A stretch of 64,000 nt of DNA from Bacteroidota bacterium (GTDB taxonomy: Bacteria > Bacteroidota > Bacteroidia > Flavobacteriales > Weeksellaceae), in contig JAEWOR010000012.1 of assembly GCA_023399595.1 (NCBI GenBank), positions 1-64,000 on the forward strand, written 5' to 3'. The notes beneath the pieces were generated by a model. That model saw only the letters and a list, made by a program, of their open reading frames with translations. It had not been told where the DNA came from and did no database searches. The translations under genes were made by a program, and so were the position numbers. Below are positions 1-7,606 of this stretch, one piece after another (position 1 is the stretch's first letter; every line of letters begins with the position of its first letter).

Positions 1-62
1 TTAAAGTGTTTTCTACAATCTTCTTCGGTTCCAAAATTCGCCGTAAAACTGAAAATATTCAT
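1..62 (-). mobile_element. N-terminus of an IS1595-like transposase, cut by window edge
   Basis: A minus-strand reading frame opens with ATG at 62-60 and runs off the window start without a stop, giving about 20 residues (MNIFSFTANFGTEEDCRKHF). The pattern of a short hydrophobic start, then F..EE.CR..F, resembles from memory the N-terminus of IS1595-family transposases, whose first domain is a zinc ribbon fed by this segment. Only the first 20 codons are visible, so the zinc-binding cysteines and DDE-like core cannot be checked. If right, the element's left end lies between 62 and the gene starting at 137, but no inverted repeat can be assigned with one end only. It could instead be an unrelated small protein. 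Confidence 0.4.
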
Positions 63-136
63 CTGTAATAATTTGAATTACACAAATATACAAATTATTA
101 GGCAATCTTACGGATATTCATTAAAAAAAACAACAA

Positions 137-634
137 ATGGCACTTAACAATTTATGGAGTCTGAACTTCACAGAAACTGAACTTACTCAAATCGACCAAG
201 CAATCTCAAGTCTGGAAACCCTCTTACAAGGAAAAACCGTACACCTAACCCCAGAACAGCGCCAACAATATGGCCGTATTGCCGAACAAAACAAACTTTT
301 TGTAAACAAAGCAAAAGGCTATATGGAGCAATACCCTCATTTTGTACCCCCATTTCTGGATAAAGAAGAATTCGACAGAGACCACGCTGCCCGTACACAG
401 GTGGAAAGCAGAATACAAAGGTTAGCATCCCTCTCGGAGCAACTTTCGGACACCAAAGTACTTCTAGACCACGACAATTATCATAACGCCATCACCTTTT
501 ACAGAAATGTGCGTTATTTAGCTGGTGAAAACTCCCCTGGTACCACAAGCGTTTATCAAGATATGCAACAGTTCTTTAAAAATCCTACAACAGGCGTTAT
601 ACAAGAACCTATCAACAAAAATCAGGAATCTTAA
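137..634 (+). CDS. Conserved hypothetical protein, 165 aa
   Basis: I do not recognise a named family. The product is soluble: no signal peptide, no membrane segment, helix-rich and polar, with many Q, E and K. Residues 15-60 and 85-115 look like amphipathic helices, possibly forming a helical bundle. The start is ATG at 137, preceded by an A-rich stretch as is usual in Flavobacteriia. A strong hairpin terminator at 654-682 shows that it is transcribed alone. It stands between a probable transposase edge and a C-rich repeat tract, so it may be a genome-island passenger. Compact coding and a clean terminator support a real gene. Confidence 0.75.
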   Translation: MALNNLWSLNFTETELTQIDQAISSLETLLQGKTVHLTPEQRQQYGRIAEQNKLFVNKAKGYMEQYPHFVPPFLDKEEFDRDHAARTQVESRIQRLASLSEQLSDTKVLLDHDNYHNAITFYRNVRYLAGENSPGTTSVYQDMQQFFKNPTTGVIQEPINKNQES

Positions 635-653
635 TTTAGATTTTTAAAACCAT

Positions 654-682
654 AGCGGAAGACATCAACTTCCGCTTTTTTT
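654..682 (+). terminator. Rho-independent terminator
   Basis: AGCGGAAG (654-661) pairs perfectly with CTTCCGCT (669-676) across a 7-nt loop and is followed by a run of T. It lies 20 nt after the stop of the 165-aa gene, ending that transcript. Confidence 0.85.
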
Positions 683-699
683 ATGTTTTCTTCCCTTCC

Positions 700-938
700 A
701 AACCCCAACACCCCTTACTCCACCCCCTAAAGCCCCTTACCCTAGTGGCGATAGGGTCTTCCGAACGGGTTATACCCCCTTACGTAACCCCCTATACCCC
801 CTTACCCAACCCCCTATAGCCCCTTCACTAACCCCCTAAAGCCCCTTGTCCAACCCCCTACAACCCCTTATGTAACGGGCTTTGGGGACTTCCGAACGGC
901 CTACACCCCCTTATGCAACCCTCTAAAGCCCTTTCATT
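700..938. repeat. C-rich 22-bp tandem repeat tract
   Basis: Degenerate tandem units of the type AACCCCCTATAGCCCCTTCACT begin at 764, 786, 808, 830, 852, 874, 895 and 917, i.e. a 22-bp period with one 21-bp step. Weaker units precede this from about 700. Two units (around 750-769 and 880-899) carry a different segment, both ending CTTCCGAACGG. The tract is strongly C-rich on the plus strand in an otherwise AT-rich region. It fills most of the gap between the terminator at 682 and the promoter at 1011; no open reading frame of note lies in it. Its role is unknown. Confidence 0.8.
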
Positions 939-1010
939 ACACTATTTTGCCTCAGAAAACATATTGCTAAACTGGCTAACAACAGCCTTTTAAGCCATTC
1001 TAATTTTTAT

Positions 1011-1018
1011 TATCTTTG
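1011..1018 (+). promoter_or_regulatory. Bacteroidota -7 element for the glycan locus
   Basis: TATCTTTG matches the Bacteroidetes -7 consensus TAnnTTTG exactly and lies 16 nt before the ATG at 1035. No good TTG-type -33 element is present at the usual spacing, so only the -7 half is supported. It would start the transcript of the glycosyltransferase series. Confidence 0.5.
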
Positions 1019-1034
1019 AAACTTAAAACACAAC

Positions 1035-1880
1035 ATGCCATTAATCTCTATTATTGTACCCTGCTACAATCAATCTCAATATTTAGACGAGTGTTTACAA
1101 TCTGTCCTCCACCAAACTTTTACAGATTGGGAATGTATTATTGTAAACGATGGCTCACCCGATAACACGGAGGAAGTAGCAGCAAAATGGGTAGAAAAAG
1201 ATGCTAGATTCCACTACTACAAAAAAGAAAACGGCGGTGTAGCTTCCGCAAGAAATTTCGGTATTGAGAGAGCAAAAGGAGAATGGATTTTACCTTTGGA
1301 TGGGGATGATAAAATTGGGAAACAGTATTTGGAACTTGCATCAAAAGAGTTTAACCAAGGCTATACTCTTATTTATTGTAAGGCTGAATTATTCGGCATT
1401 GTAAATCAACCTTTAACTCCCCCTCCTTACGACAAAAAAGAAATTTTGTACAAAAACTCCATTTTTGCAAGCGGATTTTTCCCAAAATTATTTTGGAAAA
1501 AGGCAGGTGGCTATGATATTAAAATGAAAGCAGGTTATGAAGATTGGGAATTCTGGATTAATATCATTTATAATGCAGAAGCTAACCCTATTTGCATAAA
1601 TTATAAAGGGTTTTATTATCGTAGAAAAGAAGAATCAAGGGATACCCTCATTAACAATGATATCGAAAAAGTTTCTACTGCTAAGCAATATATTGTTGAA
1701 AAACATAGCAAACATTATGTAGATAGTATGGATACTATTCAACATTTATTTTATTTAGCATCTACTAGAGAAAAAATAACCAATGAGATTAACTCTTTAT
1801 TCTACAACAACATCATAGGAAGAGTTTTATGGCACCTTGCCAAGCTAAATGCTAAAATTTTCAAAAAGCCTTTGAAATGA
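1035..1880 (+). CDS. Glycosyltransferase family 2
   Basis: This is a GT-A fold, family 2 glycosyltransferase that adds a sugar from an activated nucleotide donor during surface-glycan assembly on the cytoplasmic face. The N-terminus shows the typical SIIVPCYNQSQYLDECLQSV start, then VNDGSPD (nucleotide binding) near residue 38 and the metal-binding PLDGDD near residue 90. EDWEFW near 165 corresponds to the catalytic-base region. Its 281 aa length is normal. It is the first gene of the glycan series, close behind a -7 promoter element, and its stop overlaps the next start by 4 nt (ATGA). Donor and acceptor cannot be told from sequence. Confidence 0.9.
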   Translation: MPLISIIVPCYNQSQYLDECLQSVLHQTFTDWECIIVNDGSPDNTEEVAAKWVEKDARFHYYKKENGGVASARNFGIERAKGEWILPLDGDDKIGKQYLELASKEFNQGYTLIYCKAELFGIVNQPLTPPPYDKKEILYKNSIFASGFFPKLFWKKAGGYDIKMKAGYEDWEFWINIIYNAEANPICINYKGFYYRRKEESRDTLINNDIEKVSTAKQYIVEKHSKHYVDSMDTIQHLFYLASTREKITNEINSLFYNNIIGRVLWHLAKLNAKIFKKPLK

Positions 1881-2833
1881 TAAAGGAAATACTACCACCT
1901 GATAATCCAAAAATGTTCAATTGGGGATCAGGAATGCCTAATAATGAAGAAATACCAAAAATAATCTGGTTATATTGGCATAGTAAAGAATTACCAGATT
2001 TGGTAAAAATGTGCATATCACAATTTAAAAAACTCCTACCAGATTACACAATTAATATTGTTAGTTACAATACTCTAACATCTTTTTTACCGAATATTAG
2101 TAAATATCGAGAAGATTTACCAATCGCAAACTATGCAGATTTAATTAGGTTTGAATTACTATATGAATATGGTGGGATTTGGGTAGATGCCAGCACTTTG
2201 TTAACTGAAAATTTAGATTGGGCACATCAATTGAAAAACTCTTATCATACGGATTTAATTGGGTTTTATTCTGAACACTGCACCAATGATGAAAACTTCC
2301 CTGTTTTGGAAACTTGGTTTTTAGCAACCTCACCAAAAAATAAATTTTTAGAAGCTTGGAGAAACGATTTTCTAAACTGCTATAACAGTAATACTCCTGA
2401 GAAATATTATGAAGAAATAATAAAGAACCCAGAGTTTTTACAAAATATTGGTTCTAGATACAATTATCTTTTATCTTATTTATCGGCCATGAAAATAATG
2501 AGACAGTCTTCAGACTATAAAATATTGATGTTCAAAGGTGAAGATACAGCGCATTTTTATAACTTCGGAGCTAATTTATCTCCACTTGAGGTTGTAAAAT
2601 TATTCTTAGAATCTCCCTTACCTTCTAAAGTTCCGAAACTAATTAAGTTTGAGAAAAACAGAAGGATTCTGATTGAAAATAGATTAAGGATAGGTAAATA
2701 TGAATCTGATGCTTTTTTATTGAAAATTGTGAATGAACAAAATCCTCTCATCAAAAAAATCATGAGGAAATACAATTACATCACATTCATTTTTAATAAC
2801 ATTAAAAATAAATACATTCATCAAAAAGCTTAA
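1877..2833 (+). CDS. Capsular polysaccharide synthesis / GT32-like glycosyltransferase
   Basis: This resembles the capsular polysaccharide synthesis (Caps_synth) and OCH1/GT32 group of sugar transferases. The N-terminal segment IPKIIWLYWHSKELPD is the typical 'to-be-exchanged donor' start of these enzymes. The core ADLIRFELLYEYGG then IWVDAS around residues 87-106 contains the DXD-like site; here it reads D-A-S, where many relatives have D-x-D. The C-terminal third is basic and lysine-rich. The start codon overlaps the preceding stop, so the two genes are probably translationally coupled. Role in the same glycan pathway is inferred from position. Confidence 0.85.
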   Translation: MIKEILPPDNPKMFNWGSGMPNNEEIPKIIWLYWHSKELPDLVKMCISQFKKLLPDYTINIVSYNTLTSFLPNISKYREDLPIANYADLIRFELLYEYGGIWVDASTLLTENLDWAHQLKNSYHTDLIGFYSEHCTNDENFPVLETWFLATSPKNKFLEAWRNDFLNCYNSNTPEKYYEEIIKNPEFLQNIGSRYNYLLSYLSAMKIMRQSSDYKILMFKGEDTAHFYNFGANLSPLEVVKLFLESPLPSKVPKLIKFEKNRRILIENRLRIGKYESDAFLLKIVNEQNPLIKKIMRKYNYITFIFNNIKNKYIHQKA

Positions 2834-2842
2834 ATCAATAGT

Positions 2843-3787
2843 ATGTCTCAAAATATATACATCATCATCGTCACTTATAACGCCATGAAATGGGCAGAAA
2901 GATGTTTTTCGAGTTTGAGGAAATCATCCGCTCCCGTTCATACCATAGTGGTTGACAATGGCTCTACAGATGGTACACAAGATTATATACAAACTCATTT
3001 TCCTGAAGTTGATTTTATTCAATCTTCCGAAAATCTAGGTTTCGGAAAAGCCAACAATATCGGCATTGAAAAGGCCTATAAAGCAGGTGCAGATTTCTTT
3101 TATCTGATGAATCAAGATGCTTGGATTTTTGAAGATTCCATTCAAAAAATGCTTGATGTTTATCAAGAATATCCCAATAAAGAAGAAATCGGTATTTTAA
3201 GTCCGATGCATTTGGATGGAAGTGAAAAGAAATTGGATTTGCATTTTGAAAATTACTTAGGAAAATACGCCAAAACAAACCGCCTTCTTTCCGACATTTA
3301 TCTGCAACAGCCGAAATCTTGGTATGAAATAGATTTTGTTAACGCTGCGCACTGGTTTCTACCCAAAACAGCAATAGAGCAAATTGGCGGTTTCAACCCT
3401 TTCTATTTCCATTACGGTGAAGATTATGATTACATAAATCGCCTAACCTTTCAGAAAAAAAAGATTGTAGTTTGTCTGTACAGTCGTGTAGTACATGATA
3501 CCAAACAACAGTCTAAAGTTCAAAATGCGGAAGAAGCTTATATAGAAAAATGGCTTTCTCTGAGACTGCAAAAGCAAACTCAGTTTATGAATCCTGCATA
3601 CGCTTTTGACCCCGCAAAAGAAAAAAAGAAACTCTTATGGGATTTGTATAAATTCACATTAAAAGGCTATACTAAAGAACGTACTGAACAACGTAAAATG
3701 AATGACTATTTTATACCACAACTAGAAGAAATACAGGTGCATCGTCAGCAAATTTTAAACTCACCTCATCCCTTTCTAAATATTTAA
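2843..3787 (+). CDS. Glycosyltransferase family 2, rhamnosyltransferase-like
   Basis: A GT2 enzyme of the subgroup often called rhamnosyl- or galactofuranosyl-transferase-like. It opens with YIIIVTYNAMKWAERCFSSL, has VVDNGSTDGT near residue 37, and SENLGFGKANNIGI near 62. LMNQDAW near residue 91 sits at the DXD position (N-x-D), as is common in this subgroup. HYGEDYDY near 195 is the acid/base region. At 314 aa it is of normal length. It follows the GT32-like gene by 9 nt, in the same operon. Donor unknown. Confidence 0.88.
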   Translation: MSQNIYIIIVTYNAMKWAERCFSSLRKSSAPVHTIVVDNGSTDGTQDYIQTHFPEVDFIQSSENLGFGKANNIGIEKAYKAGADFFYLMNQDAWIFEDSIQKMLDVYQEYPNKEEIGILSPMHLDGSEKKLDLHFENYLGKYAKTNRLLSDIYLQQPKSWYEIDFVNAAHWFLPKTAIEQIGGFNPFYFHYGEDYDYINRLTFQKKKIVVCLYSRVVHDTKQQSKVQNAEEAYIEKWLSLRLQKQTQFMNPAYAFDPAKEKKKLLWDLYKFTLKGYTKERTEQRKMNDYFIPQLEEIQVHRQQILNSPHPFLNI

Positions 3788-3797
3788 ACACTTGTAA

Positions 3798-4958
3798 ATG
3801 AGTAAAAAAATTCTCTTTGTATGCTATGGAGATTCTACTTCACCTAAGGCGTGGTCTAATGTTCCATATTTATTTTCCGAAAACCTACGGCAGCAAGGTT
3901 TTGAAATTCTGCGTGTAGATTTGTCACCCAACGAAAAATACGAAGCCCTATGGAATAAATATCCAAGACGGATTTTATCCCGATTTTTCCCTACTCAGCA
4001 ATATGAATATATTAAAACTCCAATCGCGAGATATCTGGCTTATCAGAAAATAAAAAAAGCTATTAAAAGCAACCCAGACCTTTATTTTACTATTATTCTC
4101 AGCTTTGATTTTTATAATAAATTCAATAAAATTCCATCATTAATTTTTCATGATTGGAGCTATGACATGATTATTTTGGACCGATTGAAGAGAAAACCTT
4201 ATTTCTTTGAAAAATGGTTCATCAATTATCAACATGAAGCCTTTAATGAATCTGAGTTGGTGGTAAGTCTGTTCAAAGATGCTCAAAAAATAATCTCTGA
4301 ACGCCATGGCAAGAAAGTTCATCACCTAGGAAGCAACGTAGTAAATGATATCAACTTCAACAAACCTACGCCTCATGAAATCCTAGAAGTGAAAAGAAAT
4401 TCTCAGGAACTACTCCTCATAGGATCAATGAAATATTTATTAGGCGCAAGAAAACTCGTACAAGCCCTTAGGATTTTACAAAAAGACTTCCCAGATTTAA
4501 CATTGAATATCGTTAACATACCTAAAGACAGACTCTTACTGGAGGATACAGATAGAAATATAAATTTTTACAGTTATTTAGACAAAGGAGACCCCGAACA
4601 AAACAAGCAATATTATGACCTCTTAACGAAGGCCAAAATATTGGTAAACCCTTCTGAAATATGGGCTGCTTATTCCAGCACTATTGAATGTATGTTTAAC
4701 TACACCCCCATTATCATAAAGCCTTATGAAGCTTTTGCAATGGATTATGGTAAAAAAAATGATTTTGGCGTTTACCTTCAAGATACGGAAGTCACGACTA
4801 TCGTGGAAAGTATCCGCAGTATTCTCTTGATGAACGATGATGCTTATACAAAATTATGCATGCGAGCTAAAGAATTGGTAAAAGATCAAACATGGGAAAA
4901 CTATACTAAAAAAATAGTTGATCTTATGGAGGATGTGGTAAATAAAAAAAAGGACTAA
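3798..4958 (+). CDS. Glycosyltransferase, GT-B fold group 1-like
   Basis: The 386-aa product looks like a GT-B glycosyltransferase. The N-terminal half begins ILFVCYGDSTSPKAWSNVPY, a Rossmann-type first strand followed by a substrate loop. The C-terminal half holds LLIGSMKYLLGARKLVQAL (start of the second Rossmann domain, near 215) and NPSEIWAAYSSTIECMFNYTPII (near 290-312), the usual donor-binding helix region of group 1 enzymes. There is no signal peptide or membrane segment. It lies 10 nt after the preceding glycosyltransferase gene and 4 nt before the next. Divergence from canonical GT4 makes the exact family uncertain. Confidence 0.8.
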   Translation: MSKKILFVCYGDSTSPKAWSNVPYLFSENLRQQGFEILRVDLSPNEKYEALWNKYPRRILSRFFPTQQYEYIKTPIARYLAYQKIKKAIKSNPDLYFTIILSFDFYNKFNKIPSLIFHDWSYDMIILDRLKRKPYFFEKWFINYQHEAFNESELVVSLFKDAQKIISERHGKKVHHLGSNVVNDINFNKPTPHEILEVKRNSQELLLIGSMKYLLGARKLVQALRILQKDFPDLTLNIVNIPKDRLLLEDTDRNINFYSYLDKGDPEQNKQYYDLLTKAKILVNPSEIWAAYSSTIECMFNYTPIIIKPYEAFAMDYGKKNDFGVYLQDTEVTTIVESIRSILLMNDDAYTKLCMRAKELVKDQTWENYTKKIVDLMEDVVNKKKD

Positions 4959-4962
4959 TCCA

Positions 4963-5799
4963 ATGAAATTATTCCCAATAAGCATTTGCATTCTCTCTTG
5001 GAACAGCGGAAAAACGCTGCTCAACACCCTGGCTTCTTACCGTAAAAACGGATTGCTGGACTTGTCGGATGATATAACTATTCTCTTTCAGGAGGTTTCT
5101 AAAAATGATTTAGAAATTGCAAAGAAATTTGGGCTTAAAACAATCGCCCTTCAAGAAAACATCGGCATCGGAAAAGGAATTTCAAAACTCATCGAAAATG
5201 CAAAATATGAAAACATCCTTTTTCTAGAACACGATTGGGAGCTTATCGAAAATCAGAAAACACTAACCGAAAGACTTCGTTCAGGACTTGAACTTTTAGA
5301 AAATGGCTTCGAAATTGTAAGATATCGCAGTCGGAAAAATCCGGGTTATCCCGTTCATTCTCTTCGTCATAAAGGAAACGAACTCAATTATTACGATGAT
5401 TGGCATAAAGTAACTTCCCCACACCTTTTAGAATCGCTCTATTGGCTAGATCCTGCAGAATCTTTCCAAGACAAAATTCAAAAAAACGGTGAATATTTTA
5501 TTACGACTTCTCGTTGGGCCAACTGGACGAATAATCCGTTTTTGTTAAAGAAAGAATTTTACTTCAAAAACATTTACGATATTGCTATGAAATCTGAACA
5601 TTTTGAGCGTGACATTGCAGAATGGTGGGTGAAACAAGATTTTAAAATAGCGCAAGGAGAAGGTCTTTTCATGCATAACGACCTGAAAAAACATCAAAAG
5701 AAAACTGTTTTTCTAAACCTAAAACAAAACCTTCAAGGATTTAAAATCCTTGAAGGTTTGAAAAACTTAAAAGGTTTGAAAAATTGGTTTAAAAAATAA
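4963..5799 (+). CDS. Divergent GT2-like glycosyltransferase with palindrome-derived C-terminus
   Basis: The N-terminus (FPISICILSWNSGKTLLNTLASY) and ENIGIGKGISKLI near residue 66 are GT2-like. The metal site appears as LEHDWEL near 86, which replaces the usual DXD, so activity may differ. The last 24 codons are unusual: positions 5727-5759 form a 33-bp palindrome almost identical to the two that flank the RAYT gene at 9499-10107. It is read as QNLQGFKILEGLK, and is followed by a short degenerate direct repeat that extends the tail. Removing it would leave a protein ending near residue 250. It sits within a tightly packed operon, 4 nt after the previous gene. Confidence 0.8.
   Translation: MKLFPISICILSWNSGKTLLNTLASYRKNGLLDLSDDITILFQEVSKNDLEIAKKFGLKTIALQENIGIGKGISKLIENAKYENILFLEHDWELIENQKTLTERLRSGLELLENGFEIVRYRSRKNPGYPVHSLRHKGNELNYYDDWHKVTSPHLLESLYWLDPAESFQDKIQKNGEYFITTSRWANWTNNPFLLKKEFYFKNIYDIAMKSEHFERDIAEWWVKQDFKIAQGEGLFMHNDLKKHQKKTVFLNLKQNLQGFKILEGLKNLKGLKNWFKK
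5727..5759. repeat. REP-like 33-bp palindrome, copy 1 (inside a CDS)
   Basis: Arms 5727-5742 and 5744-5759 are exact inverse complements around one central base; the core CCTTCAAGGATTT is shared with copies at 9437 and 10128, and only the outermost bases differ (AAAC..GTTT instead of AATC..GATT). It is located in the 3' end of a glycosyltransferase gene and keeps the frame open. Confidence 0.85.
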
Positions 5800-5812
5800 A
5801 AAAACAAATAAG

Positions 5813-6778
5813 ATGAAAATTCTCTTCCACGAAAACGAACTTAACTACCGCGGAACTTCCATCGCTTTATACGATTATGCCGATTTTAATGAACGTTATT
5901 TGGGTAACGAGTCCATCATTGCCTATCATAAAAACGAAAAAACAAACCATCCGGCAGGAATTGAAAAGTTCAAAAACAGATTTCAGGTTTTCGCATACGA
6001 AGATTTTTCTGAAGTGGATGCCATTATCAAGAAAAACCAAGTAGATTTATTTTACGCCATCAAAAATGGTGATAAAGACGGTATAGAAACAAAAGAATGT
6101 AAGACCGCTATACATTCTGTTTTCAAACATTACGAACCTCATGGCGATGTGTACGCTTACGTTTCCGAGTGGCTGGCTTTAGAAATGACTGCTGGGAAAT
6201 CTCCTTTTGTTCCACACATGGTTAATTTTCAAGAAGAAATTCACGATGATCTAAGAACCGAACTTGGAATCCCCAAAACCGCAAAAGTATTTGGCTATTA
6301 CGGTGGTGCACAGAGTTTTAATATTCAATTTGTAAGAACGGAAGTTGAAAAATTAGCTAGAAAATATAAAGACCTCTATTTCATTTTCATGGGAGTAGAT
6401 TCCTTTGTTGCAAAAAAATGGTGGAAATCTGATGTTAAGAATATTATTTTTCTCCCTCCCTCTTCGGATGTATTGTATAAGTTAAAATTCATCAATACTT
6501 GCGATGCGCTTCTACATGCCAGAGAGCGTGGCGAAACTTTCGGAATTACCGTTGCTGAATTTGCCATTAAAGGGAAACCCGTGATAACATTTGCCGATTC
6601 ACCCGAGAAAAACCACATCCACGAACTCAAAGAAAACGCCTATTATTACCATAACGCTAAAGACTTAAAAGAAATTCTCTTGGAAAATAATCTTACAAAA
6701 ACGGCAACAGAAAATTATCAGAAATTCCTACCAGAAGCAGTGATGGAGAAATTTAAAGACGTGTTTATTAAAAACTAA
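5813..6778 (+). CDS. Glycosyltransferase, group 1-like
   Basis: This 321-aa protein looks like a compact GT-B glycosyltransferase. The N-terminus ILFHENELNYRGTSIALYDYA resembles the first strand and glycine loop of such enzymes. In the C-terminal half LGIPKTAKVFGYYGG (near 145-160) starts the donor domain, and DALLHARERGETFGITVAEFAIKGKPVI (near 228-255) matches the E-x7-E type donor-binding region of GT4, with both glutamates present. No membrane segment is seen. It begins 13 nt after the previous stop. The sugar donor cannot be inferred. Confidence 0.82.
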   Translation: MKILFHENELNYRGTSIALYDYADFNERYLGNESIIAYHKNEKTNHPAGIEKFKNRFQVFAYEDFSEVDAIIKKNQVDLFYAIKNGDKDGIETKECKTAIHSVFKHYEPHGDVYAYVSEWLALEMTAGKSPFVPHMVNFQEEIHDDLRTELGIPKTAKVFGYYGGAQSFNIQFVRTEVEKLARKYKDLYFIFMGVDSFVAKKWWKSDVKNIIFLPPSSDVLYKLKFINTCDALLHARERGETFGITVAEFAIKGKPVITFADSPEKNHIHELKENAYYYHNAKDLKEILLENNLTKTATENYQKFLPEAVMEKFKDVFIKN

Positions 6779-6782
6779 AATC

Positions 6783-7604
6783 ATGGAAATCATCAAATCT
6801 TTGAAATCTATTTTGTTGGAAGAAAGACTCGTCAATTTTATTAATAGGAAAAGAAATAAAACGTTCCTAGACAGTCGGACTTTGTTTACGATAAACTACA
6901 ACAACAGGAAAACTAAAATCTACTTGAACAAAAAATTCGGTTATGTAGATCAGTACATCTATAATCATGGTATTTATGAAAAAGATATTATAGACAGCAT
7001 TCGAGAATTTCTCAATCCCGAAAAAATAATGTTGGATATTGGCGGAAATATTGGGCAACACAGCTTACTTCTGGCTCCTTACTGCAAAATGATTTATGCA
7101 TTTGAACCAATTCCAGCAATTTTCAATGAGTTTAAAAGCAGTATTTCTGCAAATCATTATAAAAATATTCATTTACAAAACGTTGCAATTGGTGATAAGT
7201 CTGAAATAAAACCAATTTATTTTAATACTAAAAATGCCGGTGCAAGCACTTTATTGAAAAATACAAACGGAAATAAACCCATCAACATAAAAGTAGAACA
7301 CTTAAATAGTGTTTTACCAAAGGATTTGAAATTTGATGTCGTAAAAATTGATGTAGAAGGATTTGAAGCCGTTGTCATATTAGGAAACAAAGAATTATTC
7401 ATCAAAAATAAACCTGTTATTTTCTTGGAATTAGATCCTAAATCCATTGATTTTGAAGGTTCACATTCAACTGTTGAGTTATTGCATTTTTTCTTTGATA
7501 ATGATTATGAGATTTACAAACGAAATAAGGATAAAACTTATTCCGAATATTCAGAGGAACTCAATGAAATAGACAATCTTATCATCAAACCAAAAAAACT
7601 TTAA
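6783..7604 (+). CDS. FkbM-family SAM-dependent methyltransferase
   Basis: An FkbM-type class I methyltransferase, here most likely O-methylating a sugar of the surface glycan. Motif I is LDIGGNIGQHSLLL near residue 79, followed by the acidic AFEPIP at the end of strand 2 near 103, both typical of SAM binding. VVKIDVEGFEAVVILG near 180 is the diagnostic FkbM block, followed by FLELDPKS. At 273 aa it is of usual size. The first 60 residues are lysine-rich and may contact the membrane-linked substrate. It lies 4 nt after the preceding glycosyltransferase and 2 nt before the asparagine-synthase-like gene, in one operon. Confidence 0.9.
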   Translation: MEIIKSLKSILLEERLVNFINRKRNKTFLDSRTLFTINYNNRKTKIYLNKKFGYVDQYIYNHGIYEKDIIDSIREFLNPEKIMLDIGGNIGQHSLLLAPYCKMIYAFEPIPAIFNEFKSSISANHYKNIHLQNVAIGDKSEIKPIYFNTKNAGASTLLKNTNGNKPINIKVEHLNSVLPKDLKFDVVKIDVEGFEAVVILGNKELFIKNKPVIFLELDPKSIDFEGSHSTVELLHFFFDNDYEIYKRNKDKTYSEYSEELNEIDNLIIKPKKL

Positions 7605-7606
7605 CC

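Noticed and set aside
700..938. CRISPR-like array
   Set aside because: Units are directly adjacent with no unique spacers, and the period is only 22 bp, so this is a tandem repeat and not a CRISPR.
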